Below are positions 7,441 to 16,309 of a stretch of DNA of 39,738 nucleotides, piece by piece. The notes below the pieces were generated by a model. It had not been told where the DNA came from and did not search any database. It saw only the letters and a program-made list of their open reading frames with translations. This stretch comes from Bacillota bacterium (GTDB lineage Bacteria > Bacillota > Clostridia > Peptostreptococcales > Anaerovoracaceae). The position numbers and the translations under genes are program-made. The DNA lies in contig JAGAHX010000003.1 of the NCBI GenBank assembly GCA_017626845.1, positions 1-39,738 of the forward strand, given 5' to 3'. Each line of letters begins with the position of its first letter. Position 1 is the stretch's first letter.

Positions 7441-8562
7441 TTATTCGGCAGGATTCTTGGAAATATTGAATAAGATCCCCATCAGAGACAGGAAAACCAG
7501 GGTGGCATTGCCGCCCAGAGTAATAAACGGAAGAACGACGCCCGTGGGGAAGAAGCTGGCGGAGACGACCGCCACATTCAGGATCACCTGGGTGGCCAAC
7601 AGGATGGAGATGCCGGAGGCCAGGATCATGCCGTAGTAGTCCTTCGCCCGCAGCGCGATGCGGCAGCAGCGCCAGATCAGCAGCAGGAAGGCGAGCAGCA
7701 TAACGATAAGCCCGACAAATCCGAGCTCCTCGCCGATGATCGCGGTAATAAAGTCGTTCATGGGTTCGGGCAGATACAGTGCCTTCTGGATGCTGCGTCC
7801 GAGGCCTACGCCGGTCACCCCGCCGCTGCCGAGAGCAAGCAGGGACTGCACTACCTGGTAGCCGCTGCCCAATTCGTCCTCGAAGGGATCGAAGAAGGTG
7901 TGAACGCGCTGCAGCATGTAGGCGCCCTTCGGGCTGAGGATGAACCCCACAAACCCAGCGACGCCGAGGCCGCCCAGGCCGACGAGCCAGTACAGGCGCA
8001 GGCCGGCGACGAACATCATGCCGACGACCAGAATGCCGATGATGCCTGCTGTGGACATGTTGGGCTGCTTTACGATGAGGACCAGAACGACAGCCAGCAC
8101 GGCAACGATGGGTACGAGGCCGTCCTTGACCCGTTTGATCTTCTCCGGGTCATCCCCCAGGAAGGTGGCGATCCAGATAATGAGAGAAAACTTGATGATC
8201 TCCCCCGGCATCACCGTCGCGAAACCGAAGTCCAGCCAGCGGGTGGCGTTGTTGATGGTCACGCCCAGAGGCGTAAACAAAAGGGCAAGCAAAACGATGC
8301 CTACGCCCAGGGCGGGCCAGGCCAGGATCTTCAGGAAGTGGTAGTCCAGCTTGGCGAAGAAGATAAACGCCGCCCAGCCGACAGCCATCCACATGGCGTC
8401 CTGCTTCAGGTATTCGTAGGCGTTGCCGAACTTGCTGAGGGACGTGTAGTAACTGGCGGAAAACACCATCACCACGCCGAACAGCGACAGCGCCAGCACC
8501 AGCGCCGCCATCAGGAAATCCCCTTCCGGTCTTGCTTTTTTTCTGTCCTTTAACGTTTCCAA
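7441..8562 (-). CDS. ftsW: SEDS-family peptidoglycan glycosyltransferase FtsW
   Basis: A 373-residue polytopic membrane protein of the SEDS (FtsW/RodA/SpoVE) family that polymerises lipid II together with a class B PBP. The diagnostic loop GLGRSIQKALYLPEP followed by NDFITAIIGEELGF is present, and about ten hydrophobic segments can be seen. Its position between murD and murG marks it as FtsW/SpoVE rather than RodA. The partner is probably the PASTA PBP at 12293-14356. Confidence 0.95.
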   Translation of the reverse strand: METLKDRKKARPEGDFLMAALVLALSLFGVVMVFSASYYTSLSKFGNAYEYLKQDAMWMAVGWAAFIFFAKLDYHFLKILAWPALGVGIVLLALLFTPLGVTINNATRWLDFGFATVMPGEIIKFSLIIWIATFLGDDPEKIKRVKDGLVPIVAVLAVVLVLIVKQPNMSTAGIIGILVVGMMFVAGLRLYWLVGLGGLGVAGFVGFILSPKGAYMLQRVHTFFDPFEDELGSGYQVVQSLLALGSGGVTGVGLGRSIQKALYLPEPMNDFITAIIGEELGFVGLIVMLLAFLLLIWRCCRIALRAKDYYGMILASGISILLATQVILNVAVVSASFFPTGVVLPFITLGGNATLVFLSLMGILFNISKNPAE

Positions 8563-8565
8563 AGT

Positions 8566-9924
8566 CTATTCCGGTAAGGCGCGGACCAGTGCTTTAAAGT
8601 CCTCGCCCCTCTCCTCGAAGTTGTTATACATGCCCCAGCTGGCAGAAGCAGGAGAAAGGAGGACAGTATCTCCTACTTCTGCCAGGCTGTAGGCGTGGGA
8701 AATTACGTCTTTCATGCTGTCGCAGAAGATCATGCGCTCTTCCGGGAAGCCGCACTGTTTCGCGGTCTCCGCGAAGCGGTGGGCCGTCTGTCCCAGCAGC
8801 AGCAGATATTTTACCTTGCCGTTAAAACCGTTGATAAAATCGGTAAAGTCCGAATTCTTCTCGTAGCCGCCCGCGATCAGCAGGATCGGGGTGTTCGTGG
8901 CTTCGATGGCCTTGATGGAAGCGTCGGGGTTGGTGCCCTTGGAATCGTTCACGTAGCGCACGCCCTTTACTTCCTTCACGAATTCGATGCGGTGCTCGAC
9001 GCCCTTGAATTCCTTCAGAAGACGTGCGATGACCCCGGCATCGATCCCCGCGAAGAAGCAGATCGCAGCTGCCGCCAGCGCATTCTCCAGGTTGTGGGCG
9101 CCGGGAATGTAGATGTCCTTCGTATCGATGATGAACTGCGGTCCTTTGCCGTCCGCCGCGTCGATATACATTTTGCCGTCTTCCGCATAGGCGCAGGGCG
9201 CCTCGGGGCGGAACTTGCGGGAGAACGCGACCTTCACGGCCTTTTGGCAGGTCGGAACGATCTTGACGGTCTCCGGGTCATCCGCGTTGTAGACGAAATA
9301 GTCGGTCTCGTCCTGGTTGGCGAAAACCAGACCCTTTACCCTCGCGTATTCTTCGAAGGTGCCGTGGCGGTTGAGGTGGTCCGGCGTGATGTTGAGGATC
9401 GCGGACACTTTCGGCTTGAACGCCTTGATGGTCTCCAGCTGGAAGCTCGAGACTTCCGTTACCATGCAGGTGTCTACATCCGCATCCTTGGCCCGGGCGG
9501 AAGAAGGCAGGCCGATATTGCCGACGACTTCCGTCTTGCGACCGGCCGCCTTAAAGATCTCGCCGGTAAGGGCTGTGGTCGTCGTCTTGCCGTTCGTGCC
9601 GGTGATGGCGTAGAACGTGCCCTTGCAGTGTTCGTAAGCCTGTTCCAGTTCGCCTGAAATTTCGATGCCCAGCTGCTTTGCTTCCTCGCACACGGGGATC
9701 GTGGGCGGCACGCCGGGGCTTAAGACCAGCAGGTCGAAGCCCTTTGCAGAAGGCGCTTCGCCGAAGACGAACTGCACGCCTTTTTCACGCAGCGCGGCGA
9801 TCTCCACCGCATCGAATTTGCTTTCTTCTTTGGAATCCCAACAGGTGATCTTTGCTTCGTCCGCCAACAGACCGGCGGTGGCGAAGCCGGACTTTCCTAA
9901 ACCGATTACCAGTACGTTTTTCAT
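8566..9924 (-). CDS. murD: UDP-N-acetylmuramoylalanine--D-glutamate ligase MurD
   Basis: A 452-residue Mur ligase that adds D-Glu to UDP-MurNAc-L-Ala in the cytoplasm. It starts MKNVLVIGLGKSGFA, a Rossmann-like N-domain, with the ATP-binding loop TGTNGKTTTT near residue 115 and the C-terminal NDSKGTNPDAS motif. I chose ATG at 9924 because TAGGAG lies 6 nt upstream and the family normally starts here; an in-frame ATG at 9960 would overlap mraY and has no SD. Confidence 0.96.
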   Translation of the reverse strand: MKNVLVIGLGKSGFATAGLLADEAKITCWDSKEESKFDAVEIAALREKGVQFVFGEAPSAKGFDLLVLSPGVPPTIPVCEEAKQLGIEISGELEQAYEHCKGTFYAITGTNGKTTTTALTGEIFKAAGRKTEVVGNIGLPSSARAKDADVDTCMVTEVSSFQLETIKAFKPKVSAILNITPDHLNRHGTFEEYARVKGLVFANQDETDYFVYNADDPETVKIVPTCQKAVKVAFSRKFRPEAPCAYAEDGKMYIDAADGKGPQFIIDTKDIYIPGAHNLENALAAAAICFFAGIDAGVIARLLKEFKGVEHRIEFVKEVKGVRYVNDSKGTNPDASIKAIEATNTPILLIAGGYEKNSDFTDFINGFNGKVKYLLLLGQTAHRFAETAKQCGFPEERMIFCDSMKDVISHAYSLAEVGDTVLLSPASASWGMYNNFEERGEDFKALVRALPE

Positions 9925-9932
9925 GTTAACTC

Positions 9933-10862
9933 CTAAAATATCAGTATCGTCAGGACGCACAGCACGGCCGTTATGCCGAAGAATACGCCCACGACTTTGG
10001 TTTCTTTCCAGCCGCCCAGCTCAAAATGGTGGTGCAGCGGCGCCATGCGGAAGAACCGGCGTCCGTTCTGGGTCTTGAATACGTAGACCTGGATGATGAC
10101 GGACAGGGCTTCTGCCACATAGATCGCACCGGCCACGGGAAGAGCCAGCAGATGCGCGTTGCATACGCCGACCGCAGCCAGAGCGCCGCCCAGCGCCAGC
10201 GAACCGGTATCGCCCATGAAGAGCTTGGCCGGGTGCTTATTGAACAGGAAGAATCCGATGCAGGCGCCGGAAAGTGCGAAGGCAAACAGCCCTGCGGATC
10301 CGAGTCCCTGCAGTCCCATGCAGGCTGCAACCAGCGCCGTTACGCTGCTTGCCAGGCCGTCCAGGCCATCCGTCAGGTTGACCGCATTCGTCATGGCAAG
10401 GATCGCGAAGATCGCGAAGGGAATGTAGAACCAGCCGAAGGAGACGTTCTGCTTGATGAACGGGATCGCCATCAGGCCGCCCTCCTTGCTGTATCCGTAG
10501 ACCGCCAGCGCGATGGCGAAGATCAGCAGAAGTCCCATCTTCTGCTTCGGCTTCAGCCCCTCGTTCTGGTGCTTGACGATCTTCAGATAGTCGTCGATGA
10601 ACCCTACGCTCCCGAAAGCCAGCGTGGACAGCACGCAGGCGGCCATGTCCTTGCTTCTCATCAGGACCAGCCCCACGATGCAGGCCGCCGCGATAATGGC
10701 CAGGCCGCCCATGGAAGGCGTGCCGGACTTGGCCTTATGCGCCTCCGGTCCCTCTTCCCGGATGTTCTGCCCGGTCTTCAGCCGGATGAGCATCGGGATC
10801 TCTATTTTCGTCAGTACGGCGGACAGCACCAGCGCCGCCGCAAAAGCAATCACAAACCACAT
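9933..10862 (-). CDS. mraY: Phospho-N-acetylmuramoyl-pentapeptide transferase MraY
   Basis: A 309-residue polytopic membrane enzyme that transfers phospho-MurNAc-pentapeptide to undecaprenyl phosphate, forming lipid I. Family motifs seen: KSGTPSMGGLAI near residue 45, FIDDYLKI, NAVNLTDGLDGLA and MGDTGSLALGG with the catalytic Asp residues, and the His-rich loop APLHHHFEL. Start and length are typical. It follows murF by 21 nt. Confidence 0.97.
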   Translation of the reverse strand: MWFVIAFAAALVLSAVLTKIEIPMLIRLKTGQNIREEGPEAHKAKSGTPSMGGLAIIAAACIVGLVLMRSKDMAACVLSTLAFGSVGFIDDYLKIVKHQNEGLKPKQKMGLLLIFAIALAVYGYSKEGGLMAIPFIKQNVSFGWFYIPFAIFAILAMTNAVNLTDGLDGLASSVTALVAACMGLQGLGSAGLFAFALSGACIGFFLFNKHPAKLFMGDTGSLALGGALAAVGVCNAHLLALPVAGAIYVAEALSVIIQVYVFKTQNGRRFFRMAPLHHHFELGGWKETKVVGVFFGITAVLCVLTILIF

Positions 10863-10883
10863 AATCTAAAGTTCCAACCTGTT

Positions 10884-12296
10884 TTATTGATCTTCCCAGC
10901 TCAGTTTGTCCCGGATCCGCTGGGCGAGACCCGCCACCCCGGTAATGTTGCTGCCCTTGATGAGCACCGTATCGCCCGTCAGGAGCATGCGCCGGATCTG
11001 GGGTTCCAGCTCCGCCAGATCCTCCGAGTAGAAGATCTGGATGTGTTCATTCGCTGCCGCGCAGTCCGCATAGGCCTTCGCCCGCTTTCCGATGGCAAAC
11101 AGCACGTCCACCGAGGAGGCCGCCACGCGGCGCCCCACTTCCAGGTGGCCTTTCGCTTCCATTTCGCCCAGTTCCAGCATATCCGCCAGAACGGCGATCT
11201 TGCGCTCCGCCCGCAGCTGATCCAGCACGTCCAGCGCCGCCTTCATGGATTCGGGGCTGGCGTTGTACGTGTCGTCGATCACGGTGACCCCGCCCAGCCG
11301 CACGGCGTTCATGCGCCTGGGATTGGCCTTCACTTCGCTCAGGGCCTTCGCTGCCTGGGTCATCGGAACGCCCAGGGAAAGCCCCGCCGCCACGGCCAGA
11401 GCCGCGTCGATGGCGTTGTGAGCGCCCAGCACGGGCATGGCGTAGTCCAGGGCAATGTCGTTGGCCTTCAGCGTAAAGCGGATGCCCGCCGCCCCCTCCG
11501 CGTTGACCCGCAGCAGCTGCATGTCACAGCCCTCTTTCGTGCCCACGGAGTACATGCGGAAATTGCCGCCGGTGCGTCTTGTTATCTCCTCTTCGTTCAG
11601 ATAATCGCTGTCCGCGTTGTAGATCAGCAGGTTATCCGGACCGAAGTATTTTACGATCTCCAGTTTGGCGTCCGCGATGGCGTCGCGGCTGCCCAGCCGT
11701 TCCAGATGGGAAATGCCCACGTTGGTGATGACCGCCGTGTCCGGACGGATCCAGTCCACGTATTCGGCGATCTCGCCGCTGCGGTCCATGCCCATCTCGA
11801 AGACCATCACCTGGGTGTGTTCATCCGCCTGGAAGCAGGTGATGCACAGGCCCAGATGGGTGTTCAGGTTTTTCTTTGAACTCTGCGTATCGTACCGGCT
11901 GCCGATGACCGCCGCCGTGTAGGTGCGGGTGGAGGTCTTCCCCACGCTGCCGGTAATGGCCAGCTTCTTTACGTCGAACTGGTCCAGATAGGCCTTCGCC
12001 ATATCCCGGAAGGCGATCTGGGTGTCATCCGCCAGCAGGATCGAAACGTCCGGATCCTTCGCCAGCAGCTCCTCCGCCTTTTCTTCCCGGGACATCAGGA
12101 AGATGCGGCAGCCGTTGTCGTAGGCGCCGTGGATATAGTCGTGGCCGTCGTTGATGTCGCCGATGACGCAGACGAACAGACAGCCGGCTGCGGCTTCCCG
12201 GGAGTCGATCTTTACGTCGAACACGCTGCGGGAGGCGTTTCCCAGAATGCGGGCGTTCGCCGCGGAAGCAAGGAAATCAAGGCTCGTAGGTCTCAT
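10884..12296 (-). CDS. murF: UDP-N-acetylmuramoyl-tripeptide--D-alanyl-D-alanine ligase MurF
   Basis: A 470-residue Mur ligase that adds D-Ala-D-Ala to the UDP-MurNAc tripeptide. The P-loop GSVGKTSTR lies near residue 137, with the central EMGMDRSGEI and NAIDAALA motifs and the C-terminal DDTYNASPESM. The ATG overlaps the PBP stop codon (ATGA), so the two are translationally coupled. MurE, the preceding ligase, is not in this cluster. Confidence 0.96.
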   Translation of the reverse strand: MRPTSLDFLASAANARILGNASRSVFDVKIDSREAAAGCLFVCVIGDINDGHDYIHGAYDNGCRIFLMSREEKAEELLAKDPDVSILLADDTQIAFRDMAKAYLDQFDVKKLAITGSVGKTSTRTYTAAVIGSRYDTQSSKKNLNTHLGLCITCFQADEHTQVMVFEMGMDRSGEIAEYVDWIRPDTAVITNVGISHLERLGSRDAIADAKLEIVKYFGPDNLLIYNADSDYLNEEEITRRTGGNFRMYSVGTKEGCDMQLLRVNAEGAAGIRFTLKANDIALDYAMPVLGAHNAIDAALAVAAGLSLGVPMTQAAKALSEVKANPRRMNAVRLGGVTVIDDTYNASPESMKAALDVLDQLRAERKIAVLADMLELGEMEAKGHLEVGRRVAASSVDVLFAIGKRAKAYADCAAANEHIQIFYSEDLAELEPQIRRMLLTGDTVLIKGSNITGVAGLAQRIRDKLSWEDQ

Positions 12297-14356
12297 TCTT
12301 CTTCGTCCTCCTCTCCGGTTCCGACAAACTCCAGCTCTTCGCCGGTCTCTTCCACTTCGTAGTAAAGCGTTACGAGATAGCCCTTATCCACCTCTTCGCC
12401 CGCCTTCGGGAACTGGTCCACGATGGTGAGCTTCGCCGTAGTCTCGATCATCGGTGCCAGCGTGGATTCCAGACCCAGATGGCTCAGCCGGCCCATGGCC
12501 GTTTCGCCGTCCAGACCGATGACGTTGGGGATGGTCACCCGGGTGCGGTTGAGGGCTTTGAGTTCTTTTTCGGTATATTCCGGCGTTACGCCCATGTACT
12601 GCAGCACGCGCTTTTCGATCTCCACCGCGCAGGGTGCTGCGGTGGTGCTGCCGTAGATGGTGCCGCGGGGGCTGTCGCAAATGACCAGGATAACGAACTT
12701 CGGATCTTCGATGGGCGCGACCCCGATAAAGGAGCCGTACACATCCGTCGCCGAATAGCCGCCCTTCACGGGCTTGTTCGCCGTACCGGTCTTGCCGCCG
12801 GTGCGGTAGCCGGGGATCTTCATGCGGCCGCCGCTGCCGTTGATGATATAGTCTTCCATTATGCCCATCATGTCGCGGGCGGTCTGTTCAGACACGCTCT
12901 GGCTCTTGACGGTGGGTTCGAAGGATTTTGCCACAGTGCCGTCCGGATTCAGCAGCGCCTTCACGAAATGGGGCTGCATCACGTAGCCGTCGTTCGCCAG
13001 GGAACTGACGGCTGTTACGAGGCTCACCGGGGTCACCGCGATGCCCTGGCCGTAGGACATGGTGGCCAGCTCTACCGGGCCGCCGTTCTCGTCCTGCAGG
13101 ATGTTGCTGCCTTCGCCGGGATAATCCACGCCGGTGCGTTCCGTAATGCCGAAGGCGTCCAGCCCTGCCCAGAAGCGGGTGGCGCCGATGCGCTGCACCA
13201 GCTGCACCATCGCGACGTTGCAGGAATTGGTGACCGCCATGGAGAGGTTCTGCCAGCCGTGGGCGTGAGGATAATTCCAGCACTTCAGCTGCCAGTCGTA
13301 CACCTGGATGGAAGCGCCGCAGTAGATCTGCTCCGTCAGGTTCGTAACGCCTGTGTCCAGCGCGATGGCAGAAGTGAGCAGTTTAAAGGTGGAGCCGGGT
13401 TCGTAGACGTCGCAGACGTTAAAGTTCCGCCACAGCTTGTTCCAGTAATCCACCTGTTCTTCCGTGGACATCTCCGCAAAGGCCTCCGCATCCTGGGGAA
13501 GCGGTTCTCTGGGATTGTTGGGGTCGTATTCGCCGGTCTGGGCGCAGGCCAGGATCTCGCCGTTGCTGGGATCCATGATGAGGCACATGACCCGCGCAGA
13601 ATTCGTGCGCTCCTGGCAGGCTGCGATCTCCTGCTGCACGATGTACTGGATGTTCTGGTCCAGCGTGAGGACCGCAGTGTAGCCGTCCTCGGGGCTGTAA
13701 TAGGCGTCGGTGCCGTAGGCCAGCGTATTCTTCTTGTTGTCCTTATTCTTGATCCAGCGGCCGTTGAGCCCCGACAGGTAGTTGTTGTAGCGCAGTTCCA
13801 CGCCCGCCAGACCGTTGTTGTCGTCGGTAGTGGAGCCGATCACGTGAGACGCGAAAGCGCCCAGCGGATAGTACCGCTTGGCGTCTTCGGTGATCTCCAG
13901 ACCCACGAGATCCGCATCTCTCAGCTGATCTGCGGTATCCCGGTCCACGTTCTTGGCCAGCTTTAACAGCTTGCGCTCGGAATTCAGGACTTCCATCACG
14001 GCATCGTAATCCATGCCTAAGATGTCGGACAGAGACTTTGCCTCCAGCTGGATGTTCAGAGCCTTCTCTTCGTCGGTCTTTCCGTTCTCGCGCACGGAAT
14101 CCGGGCGTACCCAGATGGTGTGGGTCGTGGCGCTGATCGCCAGATCTGCCCCGTTCCGATCTACGATGCTGCCCCGGGTCGCCAGAATGGTCGTATCCGA
14201 AGTCTGCTGCCCCGTGGCCTTGTCCGCATATTCCTCGCCCCGGATGATCATGTGCCATCCCAGACGCAGCGTAAGCGCGCCAAAGCAGATCGTGAACACG
14301 AGGAACACGAACAGCAGTCTCGTCTTATTCGATTTTCTTGCTTTGACCCGTTTCAT
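12293..14356 (-). CDS. Class B penicillin-binding protein with PASTA domain (SpoVD/PBP2x/FtsI type)
   Basis: A 687-residue monofunctional transpeptidase. There is a basic N-terminus and one membrane anchor (about residues 13-32), a dimerisation domain (ATRGSIVDRNG), and the transpeptidase domain with S322-T-F-K325, S-C-N and KTGTANK. One PASTA domain follows (IPNVIGLDGETAMGRL) and a very acidic tail. It cross-links septal or spore peptidoglycan with a SEDS partner, probably the FtsW in this cluster. By position it is FtsI-like; vegetative FtsI and sporulation SpoVD cannot be told apart here. The SD before the ATG at 14356 is weak, and a terminator-like hairpin ends only 5 nt upstream. Confidence 0.93.
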   Translation of the reverse strand: MKRVKARKSNKTRLLFVFLVFTICFGALTLRLGWHMIIRGEEYADKATGQQTSDTTILATRGSIVDRNGADLAISATTHTIWVRPDSVRENGKTDEEKALNIQLEAKSLSDILGMDYDAVMEVLNSERKLLKLAKNVDRDTADQLRDADLVGLEITEDAKRYYPLGAFASHVIGSTTDDNNGLAGVELRYNNYLSGLNGRWIKNKDNKKNTLAYGTDAYYSPEDGYTAVLTLDQNIQYIVQQEIAACQERTNSARVMCLIMDPSNGEILACAQTGEYDPNNPREPLPQDAEAFAEMSTEEQVDYWNKLWRNFNVCDVYEPGSTFKLLTSAIALDTGVTNLTEQIYCGASIQVYDWQLKCWNYPHAHGWQNLSMAVTNSCNVAMVQLVQRIGATRFWAGLDAFGITERTGVDYPGEGSNILQDENGGPVELATMSYGQGIAVTPVSLVTAVSSLANDGYVMQPHFVKALLNPDGTVAKSFEPTVKSQSVSEQTARDMMGIMEDYIINGSGGRMKIPGYRTGGKTGTANKPVKGGYSATDVYGSFIGVAPIEDPKFVILVICDSPRGTIYGSTTAAPCAVEIEKRVLQYMGVTPEYTEKELKALNRTRVTIPNVIGLDGETAMGRLSHLGLESTLAPMIETTAKLTIVDQFPKAGEEVDKGYLVTLYYEVEETGEELEFVGTGEEDEEE

Positions 14357-14360
14357 TCCG

Positions 14361-14397
14361 AATAAAAGAAAAAGGCGCCTCCCTGAGGGGACGCGCC
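14361..14397 (-). terminator. Terminator-like hairpin between ftsL and the PBP gene
   Basis: On the minus strand GGCGC pairs with GCGCC and TCCC with GGGA around a 4-nt loop (14397-14374, one G-G mismatch), followed by TTTTTCTTTTATT (14373-14361). It has the form of an intrinsic terminator inside the dcw operon, immediately before the PBP start codon. It may attenuate expression of the downstream genes or act on translation initiation. Confidence 0.7.
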
Positions 14398-14407
14398 GGA
14401 AAATCAG

Positions 14408-14740
14408 CTAGTGGTACGCGGATTCCATGAGCGCCAGAGCAAAATCTTCGATGTCTGCCTCCTGCGACTCCAAATAGACGATCTGGTCGTAGTTGGGGTA
14501 GATGAGGCCCAGTTCCAGCGCACGGGACTCCAGATTGGTGATGTTCGCAGCGGTCTTGATCTGTACCTGCAGGTTCTGGATCTCCTTCTGCGTCTCCGCG
14601 ATCTGGTTGTTCATCTTGTTGATATCGTACTGGATCTTGGAATTATACGCCGTAATGCCGATGACTGCAAGCATCAGCACGAAAATGACCAGAAGTTCCG
14701 CAACGACTTTTCCTTTATACGATCTTTCTGCCTTCGTCAT
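14408..14740 (-). CDS. ftsL: FtsL-like septum protein
   Basis: A 110-residue bitopic protein: a short basic cytoplasmic N-terminus, one transmembrane helix (about residues 11-29), then a coiled coil (NKMNNQIAETQKEIQNLQ) and a short conserved-looking tail (ALELGLIYP). FtsL sequence is poorly conserved, so the call rests on topology and the position between rsmH and the PBP. The ATG overlaps the rsmH stop (ATGA). Confidence 0.8.
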   Translation of the reverse strand: MTKAERSYKGKVVAELLVIFVLMLAVIGITAYNSKIQYDINKMNNQIAETQKEIQNLQVQIKTAANITNLESRALELGLIYPNYDQIVYLESQEADIEDFALALMESAYH

Positions 14741-15672
14741 AATTTTTCGATTACCCTCAACTTCGCGCTTCTGCTGCGTGGGTTGGCCGCCAGTTCATCG
14801 GCGTCCGCCTCCACAGGTTTTCTTGTGACCTTCTTTACGTCGGCCTTCTTACCGCACACGCACACCGGAAAGTCCGGCGGGCAGGTGCAAGGATTTAATC
14901 TCTTTTGGAACGCTTCCTTAACGATCCGGTCTTCCAGAGAGTGGAAGCTGATGATCGCCAGTCTTCCGCCGGGCGCCAGGATGTCGATAAAATCGTTTAC
15001 CGCCCTGGTAAGCTGCCCCAGTTCGTCGTTCACTTCGATGCGGATGGCCTGGAACGTTCTCTTCGCCGGATGGGGGCCGTCTCTTCTGGCCGCCGCCGGC
15101 ACTGCTCTCTTGATGACGTCCACCAGTTCGAACGTCGTCTCGATCCGCTTTTCTTTTCTCGCTTCGGCGATGAACTGCGCGATCCGTGCCGCCCACTTCT
15201 CTTCACCAAAGTCTTTGATGATCTTTGCCAGCTGCTGCTGGCTGTATTCGTTTACGACTTCCTCTGCCGTGAGGCTGTCGTCCGCGTTCATCCTCATATC
15301 CAGCGGTGCATCATGCATATAGCTGAAGCCCCGCTCCGGATTGTCCAGCTGGAAGGAGGAAACGCCCAGATCCAGGAGCGCTCCGTCCACCTGAAGGATG
15401 CCCAGATCCCACAGGACCCGTTTTACGTCTTCGTAATTGCTCTGTACGAAGAACTTCCGGGGCGCTGACCCCTCTAGCCGTTTTCCGGCTGCCGCCAGCG
15501 CATCTTTATCTCTGTCGATCCCGACGAACGTCCCTTCTTCCGAGAGCCTCGCGCACACGCCGCTGGCATGTCCGCCGCCTCCCAGGGTGCCGTCCAGATA
15601 CGTGCCATCCGGTTTTACGTTCAGCAGTTCGAGAACGGGTTCGTACAGGACCGATACGTGTTTGAATTCCAT
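14737..15672 (-). CDS. rsmH: 16S rRNA (cytosine1402-N4)-methyltransferase RsmH
   Basis: A 311-residue SAM-dependent methyltransferase (MraW) that forms N4-methyl-C1402 in 16S rRNA. Motif I is DGTLGGGGHASG near residue 27; DLGVSSFQLD, RGFSYMHDAPLDMRM and ISFHSLEDRIVK are family signatures. It lies 11 nt after mraZ and is coupled to ftsL. Confidence 0.97.
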   Translation of the reverse strand: MEFKHVSVLYEPVLELLNVKPDGTYLDGTLGGGGHASGVCARLSEEGTFVGIDRDKDALAAAGKRLEGSAPRKFFVQSNYEDVKRVLWDLGILQVDGALLDLGVSSFQLDNPERGFSYMHDAPLDMRMNADDSLTAEEVVNEYSQQQLAKIIKDFGEEKWAARIAQFIAEARKEKRIETTFELVDVIKRAVPAAARRDGPHPAKRTFQAIRIEVNDELGQLTRAVNDFIDILAPGGRLAIISFHSLEDRIVKEAFQKRLNPCTCPPDFPVCVCGKKADVKKVTRKPVEADADELAANPRSRSAKLRVIEKL

Positions 15673-15683
15673 AGCCGCAGACC

Positions 15684-16115
15684 TTAGATCGGGAACTTGC
15701 CGCTCATTCCCACAAAGTCGTCGGACTTCATGAGGCCGCCTGTCTTCGCTGCGTCGTAGACTTCCTTCGCCCAGATCTCCAGGTGATCCAGCACACCGAT
15801 CGTGACCAGATCCTTTTCGATCCCGGCTTCTTCCCGCAGGAACTGGGGGATAACCATTCTTCCCTGCTTATCCAGTTCGCAGTTCTCCGCGTTTCCACTG
15901 CGGTAACGCAGCAGAGCACGGGCTTCCACGTCCGTTCTGGGAAGCGTGGCATATCTCGCTTCTTCCTCCGCCCAGGCCTGCATCGGATAGACCTCCAAAC
16001 AGTCGTCCAGACCCTTGGTAACGATGCACTCCTTCCCCAGTGCCTCCCGGTACTTGGCCGGGATGATGACGCGGTTCTTGCCGTCTATTGAGTTTTGAAC
16101 TTTTCCGCGGAACAC
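15684..16115 (-). CDS. mraZ: Transcriptional regulator MraZ
   Basis: A 143-residue protein with two SpoVT/AbrB-type half domains, starting MFRGKVQNSIDGKNRVIIPAKYREAL. MraZ is a ring-shaped DNA-binding protein that represses its own dcw operon by binding spaced TGG boxes. It starts with GTG at 16115, with GGAGGAG about 9 nt upstream. It is the first gene of the dcw operon. Confidence 0.96.
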   Translation of the reverse strand: MFRGKVQNSIDGKNRVIIPAKYREALGKECIVTKGLDDCLEVYPMQAWAEEEARYATLPRTDVEARALLRYRSGNAENCELDKQGRMVIPQFLREEAGIEKDLVTIGVLDHLEIWAKEVYDAAKTGGLMKSDDFVGMSGKFPI

Positions 16116-16147
16116 TTGGGCAGACTCCTCCTGCTAATTTTACATCT

Positions 16148-16178
16148 CCACTATACACCACTTCCCACCCAAAATCAA
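16148..16178 (-). promoter_or_regulatory. dcw operon promoter with MraZ-type TGG boxes
   Basis: On the minus strand TTGATT (16178-16173), 17 nt, TATAGT (16155-16150). TGG triplets start at 16171, 16167, 16160 and 16150, two pairs of them spaced 10-11 nt, one helical turn, across the spacer and the -10. MraZ is known to bind repeats of this kind. The start would be near 16143, about 28 nt before the mraZ GTG. Confidence 0.7.
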
Positions 16179-16255
16179 TGATTTTTTAGGGTTTTTCAGG
16201 GATTTTCCTCCACCATTCTTCCCCGCTCTCCACCACACCTTTTTCCAGGCATAAC

Positions 16256-16279
16256 AAAACCCCCGCATCGCTGTGGGGG
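16256..16279 (-). terminator. Terminator of the class A PBP gene
   Basis: On the minus strand CCCCC and GGGGG (16279-16260), with inner G-U and C-G pairs and a 6-nt loop, are followed by TTTTGTTAT. It lies between the PBP stop at 16310 and the dcw promoter and separates the two units. Confidence 0.75.
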
Positions 16280-16309
16280 TGTGGTTTTTGCGCTATTTTA
16301 TTGTTCCAG

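Noticed and set aside
10026-11879. A 617-codon plus-strand open frame
   Set aside because: It lies opposite mraY and murF; its product is low-complexity Arg/His/Gln-rich with no fold, a shadow of GC-rich codons in the real genes.
12479-13966. A 495-codon plus-strand open frame
   Set aside because: It is the antisense shadow of the class B PBP, which has all its catalytic motifs on the minus strand.
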